Assembly: GCF_009905435.1 (NCBI RefSeq)
Contig: NZ_JAAAMT010000025.1
Span: 1-64,000, forward strand
Direction: 5' to 3'
Origin: Pseudomonas sp. R5(2019)
Lineage (GTDB): Bacteria; Pseudomonadota; Gammaproteobacteria; Pseudomonadales; Pseudomonadaceae
Length of the DNA stretch: 64,000 nt
Part shown: piece after piece, positions 26,101 to 34,621 of the stretch
Layout of the letters: each line of letters opens with the position of its first letter
How positions within the stretch are numbered: the first letter of the stretch is position 1
The notes under the pieces: generated by a model
The model's database searches: none
Told to the model about the DNA's origin: nothing
What the model saw: only the letters and a program-made list of their open reading frames with translations
Made by a program: the position numbers and the translations under genes

Positions 26101-27120
26101 TCAAGTACTTTCGCGCACCATCAGTTCGAAACCCAGATCCTGGGTCAGGCCGTGGTCGGGCTTGCCGTCCATGCGCGCGAGAAGCATCTGTGCCGCACGC
26201 CGACCGATAGCCGCTCGCGGAGTACGGATTGACGTCAGGCGCGGCACCATATGCGCCGAAGCGGGCAAGTCGTTGAAGCCGATCATCGACACCTGCCCCG
26301 GCACCGCGATGCCCTGGCGCAAAGCTTCAAGAATCGCACCTTGGGCCAGGTCATCGTTGCAGAAGAAAATCCCGTCGACGTCCGGGTGGCGACGCATCAA
26401 ATCACTGAACAGCTCGCCGCCCATGCCAATCGACGAGGGTGCCGGTGTCAGGCACTCCAGCGCCTCATCGTAAACGCCGGCCTCACGCAAGGTGCGACGA
26501 AAGCCTTCGCCGCGCTGCATCACCCGCGGGTCCAGTTGCGCGGCGACAAACGCCAGGCGCCGCCGCCCTCGCTCCAGCAGATGCTGGGCGGCCACGGCGC
26601 CCGCCTGGATCTGGGAGAAACCCACCGAGGTGACACCTGGCGTCGAATCCAGCTCCATCATGTGAACGCACGGCACACCGCTGGCCGCCAGCATGCGCCG
26701 CGAACCTTCGGTGCGGTCAAAGCCAGTCAGCAGAATGCCCCCCGGCTGGTAGGCCAGGTAGTTGCGGATGAGGTTTTCTTCAACGTCGACATCGTAATGA
26801 AAGTTGCCGATCAACACTTCCAGGCCACGCGGACGCATGACCTCATGGATGGCTTCGAGTGTGTCGATAAACAGCTGGTTGGACAGCGACGGGATCAATA
26901 CGACAACCGACTGGCTTTTTGCCGACGCCAGCGCGCGAGCTGCAGGGTTGGCGACATAGCCCAGGGCCGAGGCGGCTTCCTGAACCTTTTTGACCAGCTC
27001 CGGCGCCACGGTGGCGACACCGCGCAGGGCCCGGGAGGCCGTGATGGGAGACACTCCGGAAAGTCGCGCAACTTCCGCCAGCGTGGGACGACCGGTAGTT
27101 CGAGAGCCAATGCGGGTCAT
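26101..27120 (-). CDS. gntR: LacI-family gluconate repressor
   Basis: 339 residues. N-terminal HTH (PTLAEVARLSGVSPITASRAL) and hinge helix (NPAARALASAK), then a periplasmic-binding-protein-like ligand domain. Divergent from gluconokinase and permease genes, it matches the GntR repressor of Pseudomonas that senses gluconate or 6-phosphogluconate. Three near-identical operators occur, one in front of each of the three genes, including its own promoter, so it is probably autoregulated. Confidence 0.9.
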   Translation of the reverse strand: MTRIGSRTTGRPTLAEVARLSGVSPITASRALRGVATVAPELVKKVQEAASALGYVANPAARALASAKSQSVVVLIPSLSNQLFIDTLEAIHEVMRPRGLEVLIGNFHYDVDVEENLIRNYLAYQPGGILLTGFDRTEGSRRMLAASGVPCVHMMELDSTPGVTSVGFSQIQAGAVAAQHLLERGRRRLAFVAAQLDPRVMQRGEGFRRTLREAGVYDEALECLTPAPSSIGMGGELFSDLMRRHPDVDGIFFCNDDLAQGAILEALRQGIAVPGQVSMIGFNDLPASAHMVPRLTSIRTPRAAIGRRAAQMLLARMDGKPDHGLTQDLGFELMVREST

Positions 27121-27161
27121 GGATATGATTATTTTCGACTTGCCAAGAATGGGGAACCGGC

Positions 27162-27180
27162 ACTAAGGTAGCGCTGTCTC
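27162..27180. promoter_or_regulatory. GntR operator 1
   Basis: ACTAAGGTAGCGCTGTCTC lies 42-60 bases before gntR. It matches the AC-N-AAG-N-TAGCGCT operator known for Pseudomonas GntR. Confidence 0.8.
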
Positions 27181-27290
27181 GAGCTGGGAGCAATCGCCAT
27201 TTGTTTCCAGGCCTTATGAGAGCGCTTCAAACTGCTCAGACAAGACCAATAACACGAGGGTGCAGCGCCTGCGGCGGTCGAATTCATTCG

Positions 27291-27310
27291 ACTAAGATAG
27301 CGCTGTCTTT
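27291..27310. promoter_or_regulatory. GntR operator 2
   Basis: ACTAAGATAGCGCTGTCTTT lies 17-36 bases before the gluconokinase ATG. It matches operator 1 and the known GntR consensus. Confidence 0.8.
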
Positions 27311-27326
27311 CCCGCAGGAGGTAACG

Positions 27327-27863
27327 ATGAATTCCCCTCTCCCCGCCTTGGTCGTGATGGGTGTAGCCGGATGTGGCAAAAGCTGCATCGGCGAAGCCAT
27401 TGCCAACCACAGTGGCGGCCGCCTGATAGAAGGCGACGCGTTTCACCCTGCTGCCAATATCGCCAAGATGAGCGCCGGTATCCCACTGGACGATGATGAT
27501 CGCGCCGGCTGGCTGGTGCGCCTGGGCGAAGAACTCAGCGCTACCGTGGCCAACGGCGAGCGCCCGATTCTCACCTGCTCGGCCCTCAAGCGCCGTTACC
27601 GCGAAACGCTGCGCGCGGCGGTGCCGAACCTGGGTTTTGTCTTCCTCGAACTGTCCCCGCAAGAAGCCGAACGCCGGGTCACCGCCCGCCCCGGTCACTT
27701 CATGCCGGCCAGCCTGATCGAGAGCCAGTTCGCCGCGCTGGAATCGCCGGTGGGTGAAGTCCTGACCCTGGCGCTCGATGCCACACAGCCTGTTCTGACC
27801 CTGGCAGAACAGGTCGATGACTGGCTGCACAGCCAAGACATCAGCCTCTCTCGTACCGCGTGA
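27327..27863 (+). CDS. gnuK: Gluconokinase
   Basis: 178 residues, the usual size. Walker A GVAGCGKSCIGEAI follows the first strand, then GDAFHPAANIAKMSAGIPLDD, the gluconate-binding block, and SALKRRYRETLR. It phosphorylates gluconate to 6-phosphogluconate with ATP, feeding the Entner-Doudoroff pathway. The ATG at 27327 has CAGGAGGT upstream. It is divergent from gntR and followed by the permease. Confidence 0.92.
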   Translation: MNSPLPALVVMGVAGCGKSCIGEAIANHSGGRLIEGDAFHPAANIAKMSAGIPLDDDDRAGWLVRLGEELSATVANGERPILTCSALKRRYRETLRAAVPNLGFVFLELSPQEAERRVTARPGHFMPASLIESQFAALESPVGEVLTLALDATQPVLTLAEQVDDWLHSQDISLSRTA

Positions 27864-27881
27864 ACCTTCACTCGGCCCACT

Positions 27882-27902
27882 AAAGACAGCGCTACCTTTT
27901 AC
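27882..27902. promoter_or_regulatory. GntR operator 3
   Basis: AAAGACAGCGCTACCTTTTAC (inverse orientation of operators 1 and 2) lies between gluconokinase and permease, showing that the permease has its own GntR-controlled promoter. Confidence 0.75.
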
Positions 27903-27939
27903 CGTACCGCACACAACAACAACTCGAGGCACTGAGCCC

Positions 27940-29292
27940 ATGTTTGGTTTAGCCACTGATACCTACCTGCTTCTCGATGCACTGGTGACTATTGTCGGCC
28001 TCGTGCTGCTGATCACCCGGTTCAAAGTCCACCCCTTTGTCGCCCTGATCCTGGCAGCCGGTTTTCTCGGCCTGACTTCGGGCATGCCGGTAGTCAAGGT
28101 CATGAAATCCTTCCAGGACGGCTTCGGTAGCGTGCTTGGCTTTGTCGGTATTGTGCTGGCGCTGGGTACCATGCTTGGCAAGCTGATGGCCGACTCCGGG
28201 GGGGCCGACCAGATTGCCCAGACCCTGATTCGCTCGTTCGGTAAAAAGAACGTGCACTGGGCCATGATGTTTTCCGCCTTCCTGGTGGGCATTCCGCTGT
28301 TCTTCGAAATCGGCTTCGTGCTGCTGATCCCGCTGGTGTTTATCGTCGCCCGCCGCACCGGTGTGTCGCTGATCAAGATCGGTATCCCGTTGCTCGCCGG
28401 CCTTTCCGTGGTCCACGGCCTGGTGCCGCCGCACCCGGGGCCGCTGCTGGCCATTGGCGTGTTTGGTGCCGATATCGGCAAAACGATTTTCTACGGCCTG
28501 ATCGTAGGCCTGCCGACCGCTGTCATTGCCGGCCCGCTGTTCGGTAACTTCATCTCCAAGTACATCCCCGGCAACCCGTCCCAAGAGTTGATGGACCAGA
28601 TCGCCAAGGAGTCGGACAACCGCAATCTGCCGAGCTTCAGCATCACCCTGCTCACCGTGCTGCTGCCGGTGTTCCTGATGTTGCTCAAGACCTTTGCCGA
28701 CGTGGCGTTCGCCCCCGAGCATATCTTCCGTCACTGGATGGACTTGATCGGCCACCCGATCAGCGCCCTGCTCGCCGCCCTCTTGCTGGCGTTCTACACC
28801 TTCGGTTCGGCGCGCGGCTTCAACCGTCAGCAGATCATGAAGATGCTCGACCAGAGCCTGGCGCCGACCGCCGCCATCGTACTGATCGTCGGTGCCGGCG
28901 GTGGTTTCAAGCAGATGCTGGTGGATACCGGTGTCGGTAACGTGATCGGCCAGATGGCCGTGCACGCCGAGGTTTCGCCAATCCTGCTGGCCTGGCTGGT
29001 CGCCGCGGTGATCCGGATTGCCACCGGCTCCGCCACCGTTGCCACCATCACCGGCGCCGGCATCGTCGCCCCGGTGATCGGCATGGTCCCTGGCGTCAAC
29101 CGCGAGCTGCTGGTGCTGGCTACCGGTGCCGGTTCGCTGATCCTGTCCCACGTCAACGACGCCGGTTTCTGGCTGGTGAAGCAGTACTTCAACATGACCG
29201 TGGCCGAGACATTCAAGACCTGGTCGATGATGGAGACCATCCTCTCGATTGTCGCCCTCATCTTCATCATGTTGTTGTCGATATTCGTCTGA
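27940..29292 (+). CDS. gntP: Gluconate:H+ symporter
   Basis: 450 residues, about 12-14 hydrophobic segments of the GntP family (LILAAGFLGLTSGMPVVKV, LLAGLSVVHGLVPPHPGP, ATGSATVATITGAGIV). It imports gluconate across the inner membrane. The ATG at 27940 gives the family N-terminus; the frame is open upstream but without a ribosome site. It is controlled by GntR operator 3. Confidence 0.92.
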   Translation: MFGLATDTYLLLDALVTIVGLVLLITRFKVHPFVALILAAGFLGLTSGMPVVKVMKSFQDGFGSVLGFVGIVLALGTMLGKLMADSGGADQIAQTLIRSFGKKNVHWAMMFSAFLVGIPLFFEIGFVLLIPLVFIVARRTGVSLIKIGIPLLAGLSVVHGLVPPHPGPLLAIGVFGADIGKTIFYGLIVGLPTAVIAGPLFGNFISKYIPGNPSQELMDQIAKESDNRNLPSFSITLLTVLLPVFLMLLKTFADVAFAPEHIFRHWMDLIGHPISALLAALLLAFYTFGSARGFNRQQIMKMLDQSLAPTAAIVLIVGAGGGFKQMLVDTGVGNVIGQMAVHAEVSPILLAWLVAAVIRIATGSATVATITGAGIVAPVIGMVPGVNRELLVLATGAGSLILSHVNDAGFWLVKQYFNMTVAETFKTWSMMETILSIVALIFIMLLSIFV

Positions 29293-29304
29293 CACTACCC
29301 TCCC

Positions 29305-29618
29305 TGTAGGAGCCGAGCTTGCTCGCGATAGCGGTGTACCTGATACACCGCAGCGCCTGCATCGCGAGCAAGCTCAGCTCCTACAGTCCCCGCTCAACGT
29401 CTGCAGCTGCGGCCTACACCTGTGTAGCAAAGCTTGCTTGCGATAGCGGTGTACCTGATACACCGCAGCGCCTGCATCGCGAGCAAGCTCAGCTCCTACG
29501 GTCCCCGCTCAACGTCTGCAGCTGCAGCCTACACCTGTGTAGGAGCAAAGCTTGCTTGCGATAGCGGTGTACCTGACATACCGCAGCGTCTGCATCGCGA
29601 GCAAGCTCAGCTCCTACC
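29305..29618. repeat. Three tandem REP-like palindromic units
   Basis: A unit of about 115-118 bases is repeated three times (cores GATAGCGGTGTACCTGA at 29327, 29442 and 29560). Each unit starts with TGTAGGAGC or a variant, has an inner GCGAGCAAGCTCAGCTCCTAC, and folds into an approximately 80-base hairpin. Units are separated by CCCCGCTCAACGTCTGCAGCTG spacers. It fills the gap between gntP and the MFS gene and its end overlaps the MFS stop region. The same core occurs at 7020-7080. Confidence 0.85.
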
Positions 29619-31118
29619 CGCCTTGAACGTACGCCAGGCCAGGCCGATGGCAATCACACTCAATGCCACCGCCAGCCAGCTCACTTGATTGATCGCCACA
29701 CCGAAGGCCGTATGTGCAGCGGCGGTCAGCGCAGTGCCAAGCTCACCGAGACTGGTCGCGACTACGCCAGCACCGGCCAGAGTTTCACTGGCAAGCCATG
29801 CCTGTTCGCCGGTCAACTCAGCGGGCAACTCCAGCACGTTTCGGTAAACGGCCGCCAGCACCCCGCCCAACACCGTAGTACCGAACACCACCCCCACCTC
29901 ATAAGCCGTCTCGCTGATCGCCGAGGCCGCACCCGCCTTGCTCGGTGGCGCAGCCGACAACACCAGGTCGGTGGACACCGAAGCAATCGCACCGACGCCG
30001 ATATTCAGCAGTGCGAAAGCGATCACCAGGGTCGCGATACCACCGCCTGCCAGTGCCACCAGCAGGAACGCTGCGCCAGCAAACCCCAACAATACCGGGA
30101 TGAGCCGATGCGCCGACACACGCTGAGCAATCGGCACAATGGCCATGCCCACCACAATCGCCAGCACCTGCCCCGGCACCAGCGCCAGGCTCGCCGTCAG
30201 TGGCGCCAAGCCAAGCACGATCTGCAGCTGTTGGGTGGCAAAAAACACAAAGCCGACCAGCAGCGCCAGGCTCAGCAGGTTGACCAACACGGCGCCACTG
30301 AAGGTGCCGTTGCGCAGCAGCGCCAGGTCCAGCAGCGGAACTTCAAGACGCAATTGTCGACGTACAAAAACCGCCCCCGCCACCATCCCAATCAGCAACC
30401 CGATGGCGCTGATGGAGTCCACGCCAACAGCCGCCACATGCTTGATCGCAAAAACAATCCCTGTCAGCGCCAGCATCGACAACACGATGCTGTAGAGATC
30501 AATTCTTCCTGAAAGCGCCCTATCCGACTCCGGCAACAACACTGGCCCGAACAGCAACAACGGCACCAGCACCGGAACCGCCAGCCAAAAGATCGAAGGC
30601 CAGTTGAAGAACTGCAACAGCACCCCGCCAATCAGCGGCCCCAGCGCCGAGCCCACCGTCAGGCACGTCGCCCAGACCGCCACCGCCACGCGCCGCTGCT
30701 CGCGATCCTGAAACAGCGTCCCAAGCAAGGCCAGCGTCGAAGGCATCAGCATTGCCCCGAACACCCCCATCAACGCCCGCCCACCGATCAACTGCTCAGG
30801 CGTGGTCGCCATCGCCGTCAACACCGAAAACACCGCAAAACCCAACGCACCCATCAGCAACATGAAGCGATGACCCACCCGGTCACCGATGCCGCCCATG
30901 GTCACCAGCAAGGCCGCCAGCACCAGCGAATAGGCATCGATCATCCACAGTTGCTGACTGGCGCTGGGCGCCAGGGCTTCAGCGATTTTGGGCAAGGCGA
31001 AACCGAGGATGGTGTTGTCGATGGTGATCAGCAGGACTGGCAGCATGAGGAGGGAAAGGCCGAGCCAGTGGCGGGTATCGGCTTTGGCGGAGTCTGGGGG
31101 TTGCTTGATCGACTGCAT
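29607..31118 (-). CDS. MFS exporter, DHA2 (14-TMS) family
   Basis: 503 residues with about fourteen membrane segments. The motif-A loop is GGIGDRVGHRFMLLMGA, and ALGPLIGGVLLQFFNW is the antiporter motif C region. DHA2 drug:H+ antiporters such as SmvA or QacA export quaternary ammonium compounds, dyes and antibiotics. Strong AAGGAG site before the ATG. No regulator is adjacent. Confidence 0.88.
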   Translation of the reverse strand: MQSIKQPPDSAKADTRHWLGLSLLMLPVLLITIDNTILGFALPKIAEALAPSASQQLWMIDAYSLVLAALLVTMGGIGDRVGHRFMLLMGALGFAVFSVLTAMATTPEQLIGGRALMGVFGAMLMPSTLALLGTLFQDREQRRVAVAVWATCLTVGSALGPLIGGVLLQFFNWPSIFWLAVPVLVPLLLFGPVLLPESDRALSGRIDLYSIVLSMLALTGIVFAIKHVAAVGVDSISAIGLLIGMVAGAVFVRRQLRLEVPLLDLALLRNGTFSGAVLVNLLSLALLVGFVFFATQQLQIVLGLAPLTASLALVPGQVLAIVVGMAIVPIAQRVSAHRLIPVLLGFAGAAFLLVALAGGGIATLVIAFALLNIGVGAIASVSTDLVLSAAPPSKAGAASAISETAYEVGVVFGTTVLGGVLAAVYRNVLELPAELTGEQAWLASETLAGAGVVATSLGELGTALTAAAHTAFGVAINQVSWLAVALSVIAIGLAWRTFKAGRS

Positions 31119-31228
31119 CGTGAACTCCTTGTTCTTCGAGGCGGTCGATTGTGCCGTTGCGAGGGTGGGAAATGGGGCTTTTTGATGTAGCTCAATCGTT
31201 GCAATTCATATCAGATGCATTTGAACCC

Positions 31229-31248
31229 TTCGCGGGCAAGCCCGCGAA
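31229..31248. repeat. REP core palindrome
   Basis: CTTCGCGGG-CA-AGCCCGCGAAG-like palindrome, the typical Pseudomonas putida REP core, between the MFS promoter region and the end of ilvA. Confidence 0.6.
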
Positions 31249-31284
31249 GAATACAAGTGGCATCCAGGAGGAACCGCAGTCGCG

Positions 31285-32856
31285 TCACCCCAAAAACAAC
31301 CGATACGCCGGGTTCTGAGTCTCATCCCACCACCGATACCCCATGCTCTCCAGCACCGCCGGCACCAACCCACGCTCATCCGCAGGCACCTGCAGGGCAG
31401 CGAATACACGCCCGTCCGCCGCGCCATGGTTGCGGTAGTGGAACATGCTGATGTTCCAACGCTCACCCAACCGTTCAAGAAAGTTCAGCAACGCGCCCGG
31501 GCGCTCGGGAAACTCGAAGCGCAGCACCAGCTCTTCGGCAGCAGGCACCGCGTGCCCGCCCACGGTGTGGCGGATGTGCAACTTGGCCAGTTCGTTTTCG
31601 GTCAGGTCGAGCACCGCGTAGCCTTGATCGCTCAAGTTGGCCAGCAGCTGCTCGCGCGGGTCGGTCAGTGGGTGGGTTTGTACGCCGACGAACAGTTGCG
31701 CGTCCTTGCCCGGGTGCAGGCGGTAGTTGAATTCGGTGATCTGGCGCTTGCCCAGCGCCTGGCAGAAGGCCTTGAAGCTGCCAGGCTGCTCGGGGATGGT
31801 CACGGCGATGATCGCCTCGCGCTGCTCGCCCAGCTCTGCACGCTCGGCCACATGACGCAGGCGGTCGAAGTTGACGTTGGCGCCGGAGTCGATGGCCACC
31901 AGGGTCTGGCCCCGGGCACCGGTCTGGGCCACGTATTTCTTGATCCCGGCCACCGCCAGGGCACCCGACGGCTCGGTGATCGAGCGGGTGTCGTCGTAGA
32001 TGTCCTTGATGGCCGCGCACAGTTCGTCGCTGCTGACGGTGATCACGGCGTCTACGTGATGACGGCAGATATCGAAGCAATGCGCGCCGATCTGCGCCAC
32101 CGCCACGCCGTCGGCGAAGGTGCCGACTTGTGGTAACACCACGCGCTCACCGGCGGCCATCGCGGCTTGCAGGCAGTTGGAGTCGCGCGGCTCGACGCCG
32201 ATCACTTTGACCTCCGGGCGCAGGTACTTCACGTAGGCGGCGATGCCGGCGATCAGGCCGCCGCCGCCGACGGGGACGAAGATGGCGTCAAGCTCACCCG
32301 GTTGTTGACGGAGGATCTCCATGGCCACAGTGCCCTGCCCCGCGATGACATCCGGATCGTCGTAGGGCGGCACGAAGGTCGCGCCCTGCTCATCGGCCAG
32401 GCGCAGTGCATGGGCCAGCGATTGCGGGAAGCTGTCACCGTGCAGCACCACGTTGCCGCCCCGCGAGCGTACGCCCGAGACTTTGAGCTCCGGCGTGGTG
32501 GTCGGCATCACGATGGTGGCGACCATGCCCAGTTTGGCTGCCGCCAAAGCCACGCCCTGGGCGTGGTTGCCGGCGGACGCGGTGATCACGCCACGGGCGC
32601 GCTGCTTGGCATCCAACGCCGCCAGGCGGGTGTAGGCACCGCGAATCTTGAAGGAGAAGGTCGGCTGCAGGTCTTCGCGCTTGAGCAGCACCTGATTGCC
32701 CAGCGCCGCCGACAAGGCATTGGCTGGCTGCAGCGGGGTTTGCAGGGCAACGTCATAGACGGGCGCGGCGAGAATCTTGCGAACGTAATGGGACAGCGAC
32801 AGGGCCGGCGATGGTGCCGATGTGTCGGTAGGGGGGCAAGCCTGGAAGGTGGTCAT
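31285..32856 (-). CDS. ilvA: Threonine ammonia-lyase, biosynthetic
   Basis: 523 residues. A PLP-dependent catalytic domain (FSFKIRGAY with Schiff-base lysine K70; ASAGNHAQGVAL; glycine loop GGGGLIAG) is followed by two ACT-like regulatory domains (EQPGSFKAFCQALG and ERPGALLNFLERLG). It converts threonine to 2-oxobutanoate, the first committed step of isoleucine synthesis, and is usually inhibited by isoleucine. A leader peptide with four isoleucine codons and an attenuator hairpin lie just upstream, so transcription is probably controlled by charged tRNA-Ile. Confidence 0.93.
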   Translation of the reverse strand: MTTFQACPPTDTSAPSPALSLSHYVRKILAAPVYDVALQTPLQPANALSAALGNQVLLKREDLQPTFSFKIRGAYTRLAALDAKQRARGVITASAGNHAQGVALAAAKLGMVATIVMPTTTPELKVSGVRSRGGNVVLHGDSFPQSLAHALRLADEQGATFVPPYDDPDVIAGQGTVAMEILRQQPGELDAIFVPVGGGGLIAGIAAYVKYLRPEVKVIGVEPRDSNCLQAAMAAGERVVLPQVGTFADGVAVAQIGAHCFDICRHHVDAVITVSSDELCAAIKDIYDDTRSITEPSGALAVAGIKKYVAQTGARGQTLVAIDSGANVNFDRLRHVAERAELGEQREAIIAVTIPEQPGSFKAFCQALGKRQITEFNYRLHPGKDAQLFVGVQTHPLTDPREQLLANLSDQGYAVLDLTENELAKLHIRHTVGGHAVPAAEELVLRFEFPERPGALLNFLERLGERWNISMFHYRNHGAADGRVFAALQVPADERGLVPAVLESMGYRWWDETQNPAYRLFLG

Positions 32857-32894
32857 GAAGCGCTCCTGGTCCTTTAGAAAAAATGCCCAGGAGA

Positions 32895-32924
32895 GAGAGA
32901 AGAAACCCGCCTCCAGGGCGGGTT
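32895..32924 (-). terminator. Attenuator terminator of ilvA
   Basis: On the minus strand AACCCGCC-CTGGA-GGCGGGTT is an 8-bp perfect stem followed by TCTTCTCTC. It lies about 47 bases before the ilvA ATG and after the leader-peptide stop. The left arm can alternatively pair with GGCGGG at the end of the leader ORF. Confidence 0.75.
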
Positions 32925-32939
32925 CGGTGCAGCTGCCAG

Positions 32940-33005
32940 CTAGCCCGCCAATCGAATAATGGCGGTAATAATGCTGTGCTGTGGCAGGTGCGAGTATGTC
33001 GTCAT
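32940..33005 (-). CDS. ilvA leader peptide
   Basis: A 21-codon frame on the minus strand reads MTTYSHLPQHSIITAIIRLAG and ends in TAG. Codons 12-13 and 16-17 are tandem ATT (isoleucine). CCGCC within codons 14-15 can pair with GGCGG at codons 19-21 (protector hairpin 32945-32965), GGCGGG with CCCGCC (antiterminator), and the downstream terminator is the third alternative. This is the classical amino-acid attenuator layout. The ribosome site in front of the ATG is weak, which is the main doubt. Confidence 0.7.
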   Translation of the reverse strand: MTTYSHLPQHSIITAIIRLAG

Positions 33006-33126
33006 GGCTAGGAAACTATCCCAGTGAGCCTGAGCAAGTCAAACACTAAATAGGGGCATTTTCTTCAATACCGCCCAGACGCAGCGCTCTAACGTGGGGC
33101 CTCACCTTCTCCGACATGAGGTCTCC

Positions 33127-33714
33127 ATGAGTCTGATGCTATCGATGGCCGCTTTCGCGCTCGCCTCCTCCATTTCACCCGGCCCGGTCAATATTGTCGC
33201 CTTGAGCAGCGGTGCCCGGCATGGTTTGCCGGCCAGTCTTCGCCACGTCACCGGAGCGACGCTGGGGTTTACCTTGCTGCTGGTATTGATCGGCCTGGGG
33301 CTGCACGAAGTGCTGGTGTATTGGCCCTGGCTGACGCGGGCCATTCAATGGGCCGGCGTGCTGTTCCTGCTGTACATGGCCTGGAAGCTGGCCAGTGATG
33401 ACGGTCGTTTGAATGCCGACGGCCAGGTCAAGCCGCCGTCGATGCTCTACGGCGCCACGATGCAATGGCTTAACCCCAAGGCCTGGCTGGCTTGCGTGGC
33501 GGGCATGGGTGCCTTTGCGAGTAACGGCGAAACCCTGCGGGTGTGGCAGTTCGCGTTGATTTATCTGGTGGTGTGCTGGCTGTCGATTGCCAGTTGGGCC
33601 TGGGCCGGGACCTTTATCCGACGCCTGATGGACAATGCCAAAGGCCTGCGCCTGCTCAACCGGAGCCTGGCCCTGCTGCTGGCTGCCTGCGCGTTTTACC
33701 TGCTTCTGGCCTGA
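33127..33714 (+). CDS. LysE/RhtB-family amino acid exporter
   Basis: 195 residues with about six hydrophobic segments; the N-terminal SSISPGPVNIVALSSGARHG is the LysE/RhtB signature. It exports an amino acid or homoserine-lactone-like compound across the inner membrane. GAGG precedes the ATG at 33127. Its last 19 bases overlap the convergent AraC regulator gene. Confidence 0.85.
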   Translation: MSLMLSMAAFALASSISPGPVNIVALSSGARHGLPASLRHVTGATLGFTLLLVLIGLGLHEVLVYWPWLTRAIQWAGVLFLLYMAWKLASDDGRLNADGQVKPPSMLYGATMQWLNPKAWLACVAGMGAFASNGETLRVWQFALIYLVVCWLSIASWAWAGTFIRRLMDNAKGLRLLNRSLALLLAACAFYLLLA

Positions 33715-34505
33715 CCGCGATAATGGCCCGGGGTGGCTGCCAGGTGCTGCTTGAACGCCCGCTGCAAATGCGCCTGATCGGCAAACCCGGCTTGCAGGGC
33801 GACGTCAGCGATCAATTGGCCACGGCGCAGTTGCGCGCGAGCGAACTGGATGCGCTGGTCGATCAGATAACCGTGAGGCGTCAGCCCGTACTGCTGGCGA
33901 AAAGCGCGAATCAGGTAGGACGCCGACAGGTCGGCCGCGCGACAGATGTCTTCCAGCTTGAGCGTGTCGGTGCAGTGTTCACGAATGAATGCGGCCGCGC
34001 GTTCAAGTTTGTGATTGGCCTCGCTTGTTGCGGGTGCGAGCGTTTCCAGTCGCTGGTGCAGGTCGGTGAAGAACGCGATTGCAGCCTGGCTTTTTTGCTC
34101 GGCTGTTCGCCAGGCGTCGGTCAACACCGCGTACAACGACACAACGCCTTCGAAGATTTCAGCCTGGCGTGTATGCGTACAGGTAAATGGCTGGAACAGC
34201 GCTTGGGCGTTCTGTAATTGAGCCAGCCACGGCGTATCGACATAGAGCATGCAGTATGACCAGGGCTGATCGGCAATCGGATTGCAGGCATGGACCGCGC
34301 CCGGGTTCATCATCACCACGGTGCCGGCTTCGATCTGATGGCATCCCTCACCGTTGAGGTAAGTGCTGCGCCCGGCGGTGATTGCACCAATGGAAAAGCT
34401 TTGATGGGAATGCCGGGAATAGCAGACCTTGCGCCCATCCTCGACGCCACGGGCTTCGATGAAAGGCACTGCCGGGTCACGCCAGAATTGCGAGTGGGTA
34501 GACAT
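33696..34505 (-). CDS. AraC-family transcriptional regulator
   Basis: 269 residues. The N-terminal cupin (HSHQSFSIGAITAG; GTVVMMNPGAVHACNP) binds a small effector. The C-terminal double HTH (KLEDICRAADLSASYLIRAFRQQYG; IADVALQAGFADQAHLQRAFK) binds DNA. It is convergent with and overlaps the LysE gene, which it could regulate; such AraC-LysE pairs are common. Confidence 0.85.
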   Translation of the reverse strand: MSTHSQFWRDPAVPFIEARGVEDGRKVCYSRHSHQSFSIGAITAGRSTYLNGEGCHQIEAGTVVMMNPGAVHACNPIADQPWSYCMLYVDTPWLAQLQNAQALFQPFTCTHTRQAEIFEGVVSLYAVLTDAWRTAEQKSQAAIAFFTDLHQRLETLAPATSEANHKLERAAAFIREHCTDTLKLEDICRAADLSASYLIRAFRQQYGLTPHGYLIDQRIQFARAQLRRGQLIADVALQAGFADQAHLQRAFKQHLAATPGHYRGQARSR

Positions 34506-34544
34506 GGGGGTTTAATACCTGCCTGCAGGCCTGAGCGCAAGTGT

Positions 34545-34574
34545 GGTAGGAGCAGGGCAAGCCCTGCTCCTACC
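34545..34574. terminator. 14-bp inverted repeat (hairpin)
   Basis: GGTAGGAGCAGGGC-AA-GCCCTGCTCCTACC is a perfect 14-bp palindrome between the divergent AraC and mobA genes, followed by AAAAGA. It is REP-like, and possibly a transcript-insulating hairpin. Confidence 0.6.
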
Positions 34575-34621
34575 AAAAGATCGCGTTGGACCTGGCAAAG
34601 ATTAGTTGTGGTGATGGGCCC

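Noticed and set aside
27949..29295. 448-codon minus-strand ORF opposite gntP
   Set aside because: Its hydrophilic Asp/Gln/His-rich sequence is the complement of hydrophobic codons of the permease.
29305..29618. Possible CRISPR array
   Set aside because: Only three units of about 115 bp with near-identical spacers; the repeat is a hairpin and no cas gene is near.
29249..29688. Plus-strand ORFs with repeated HREQAQLL blocks
   Set aside because: They are translations of the triplicated REP-like unit, not genes.
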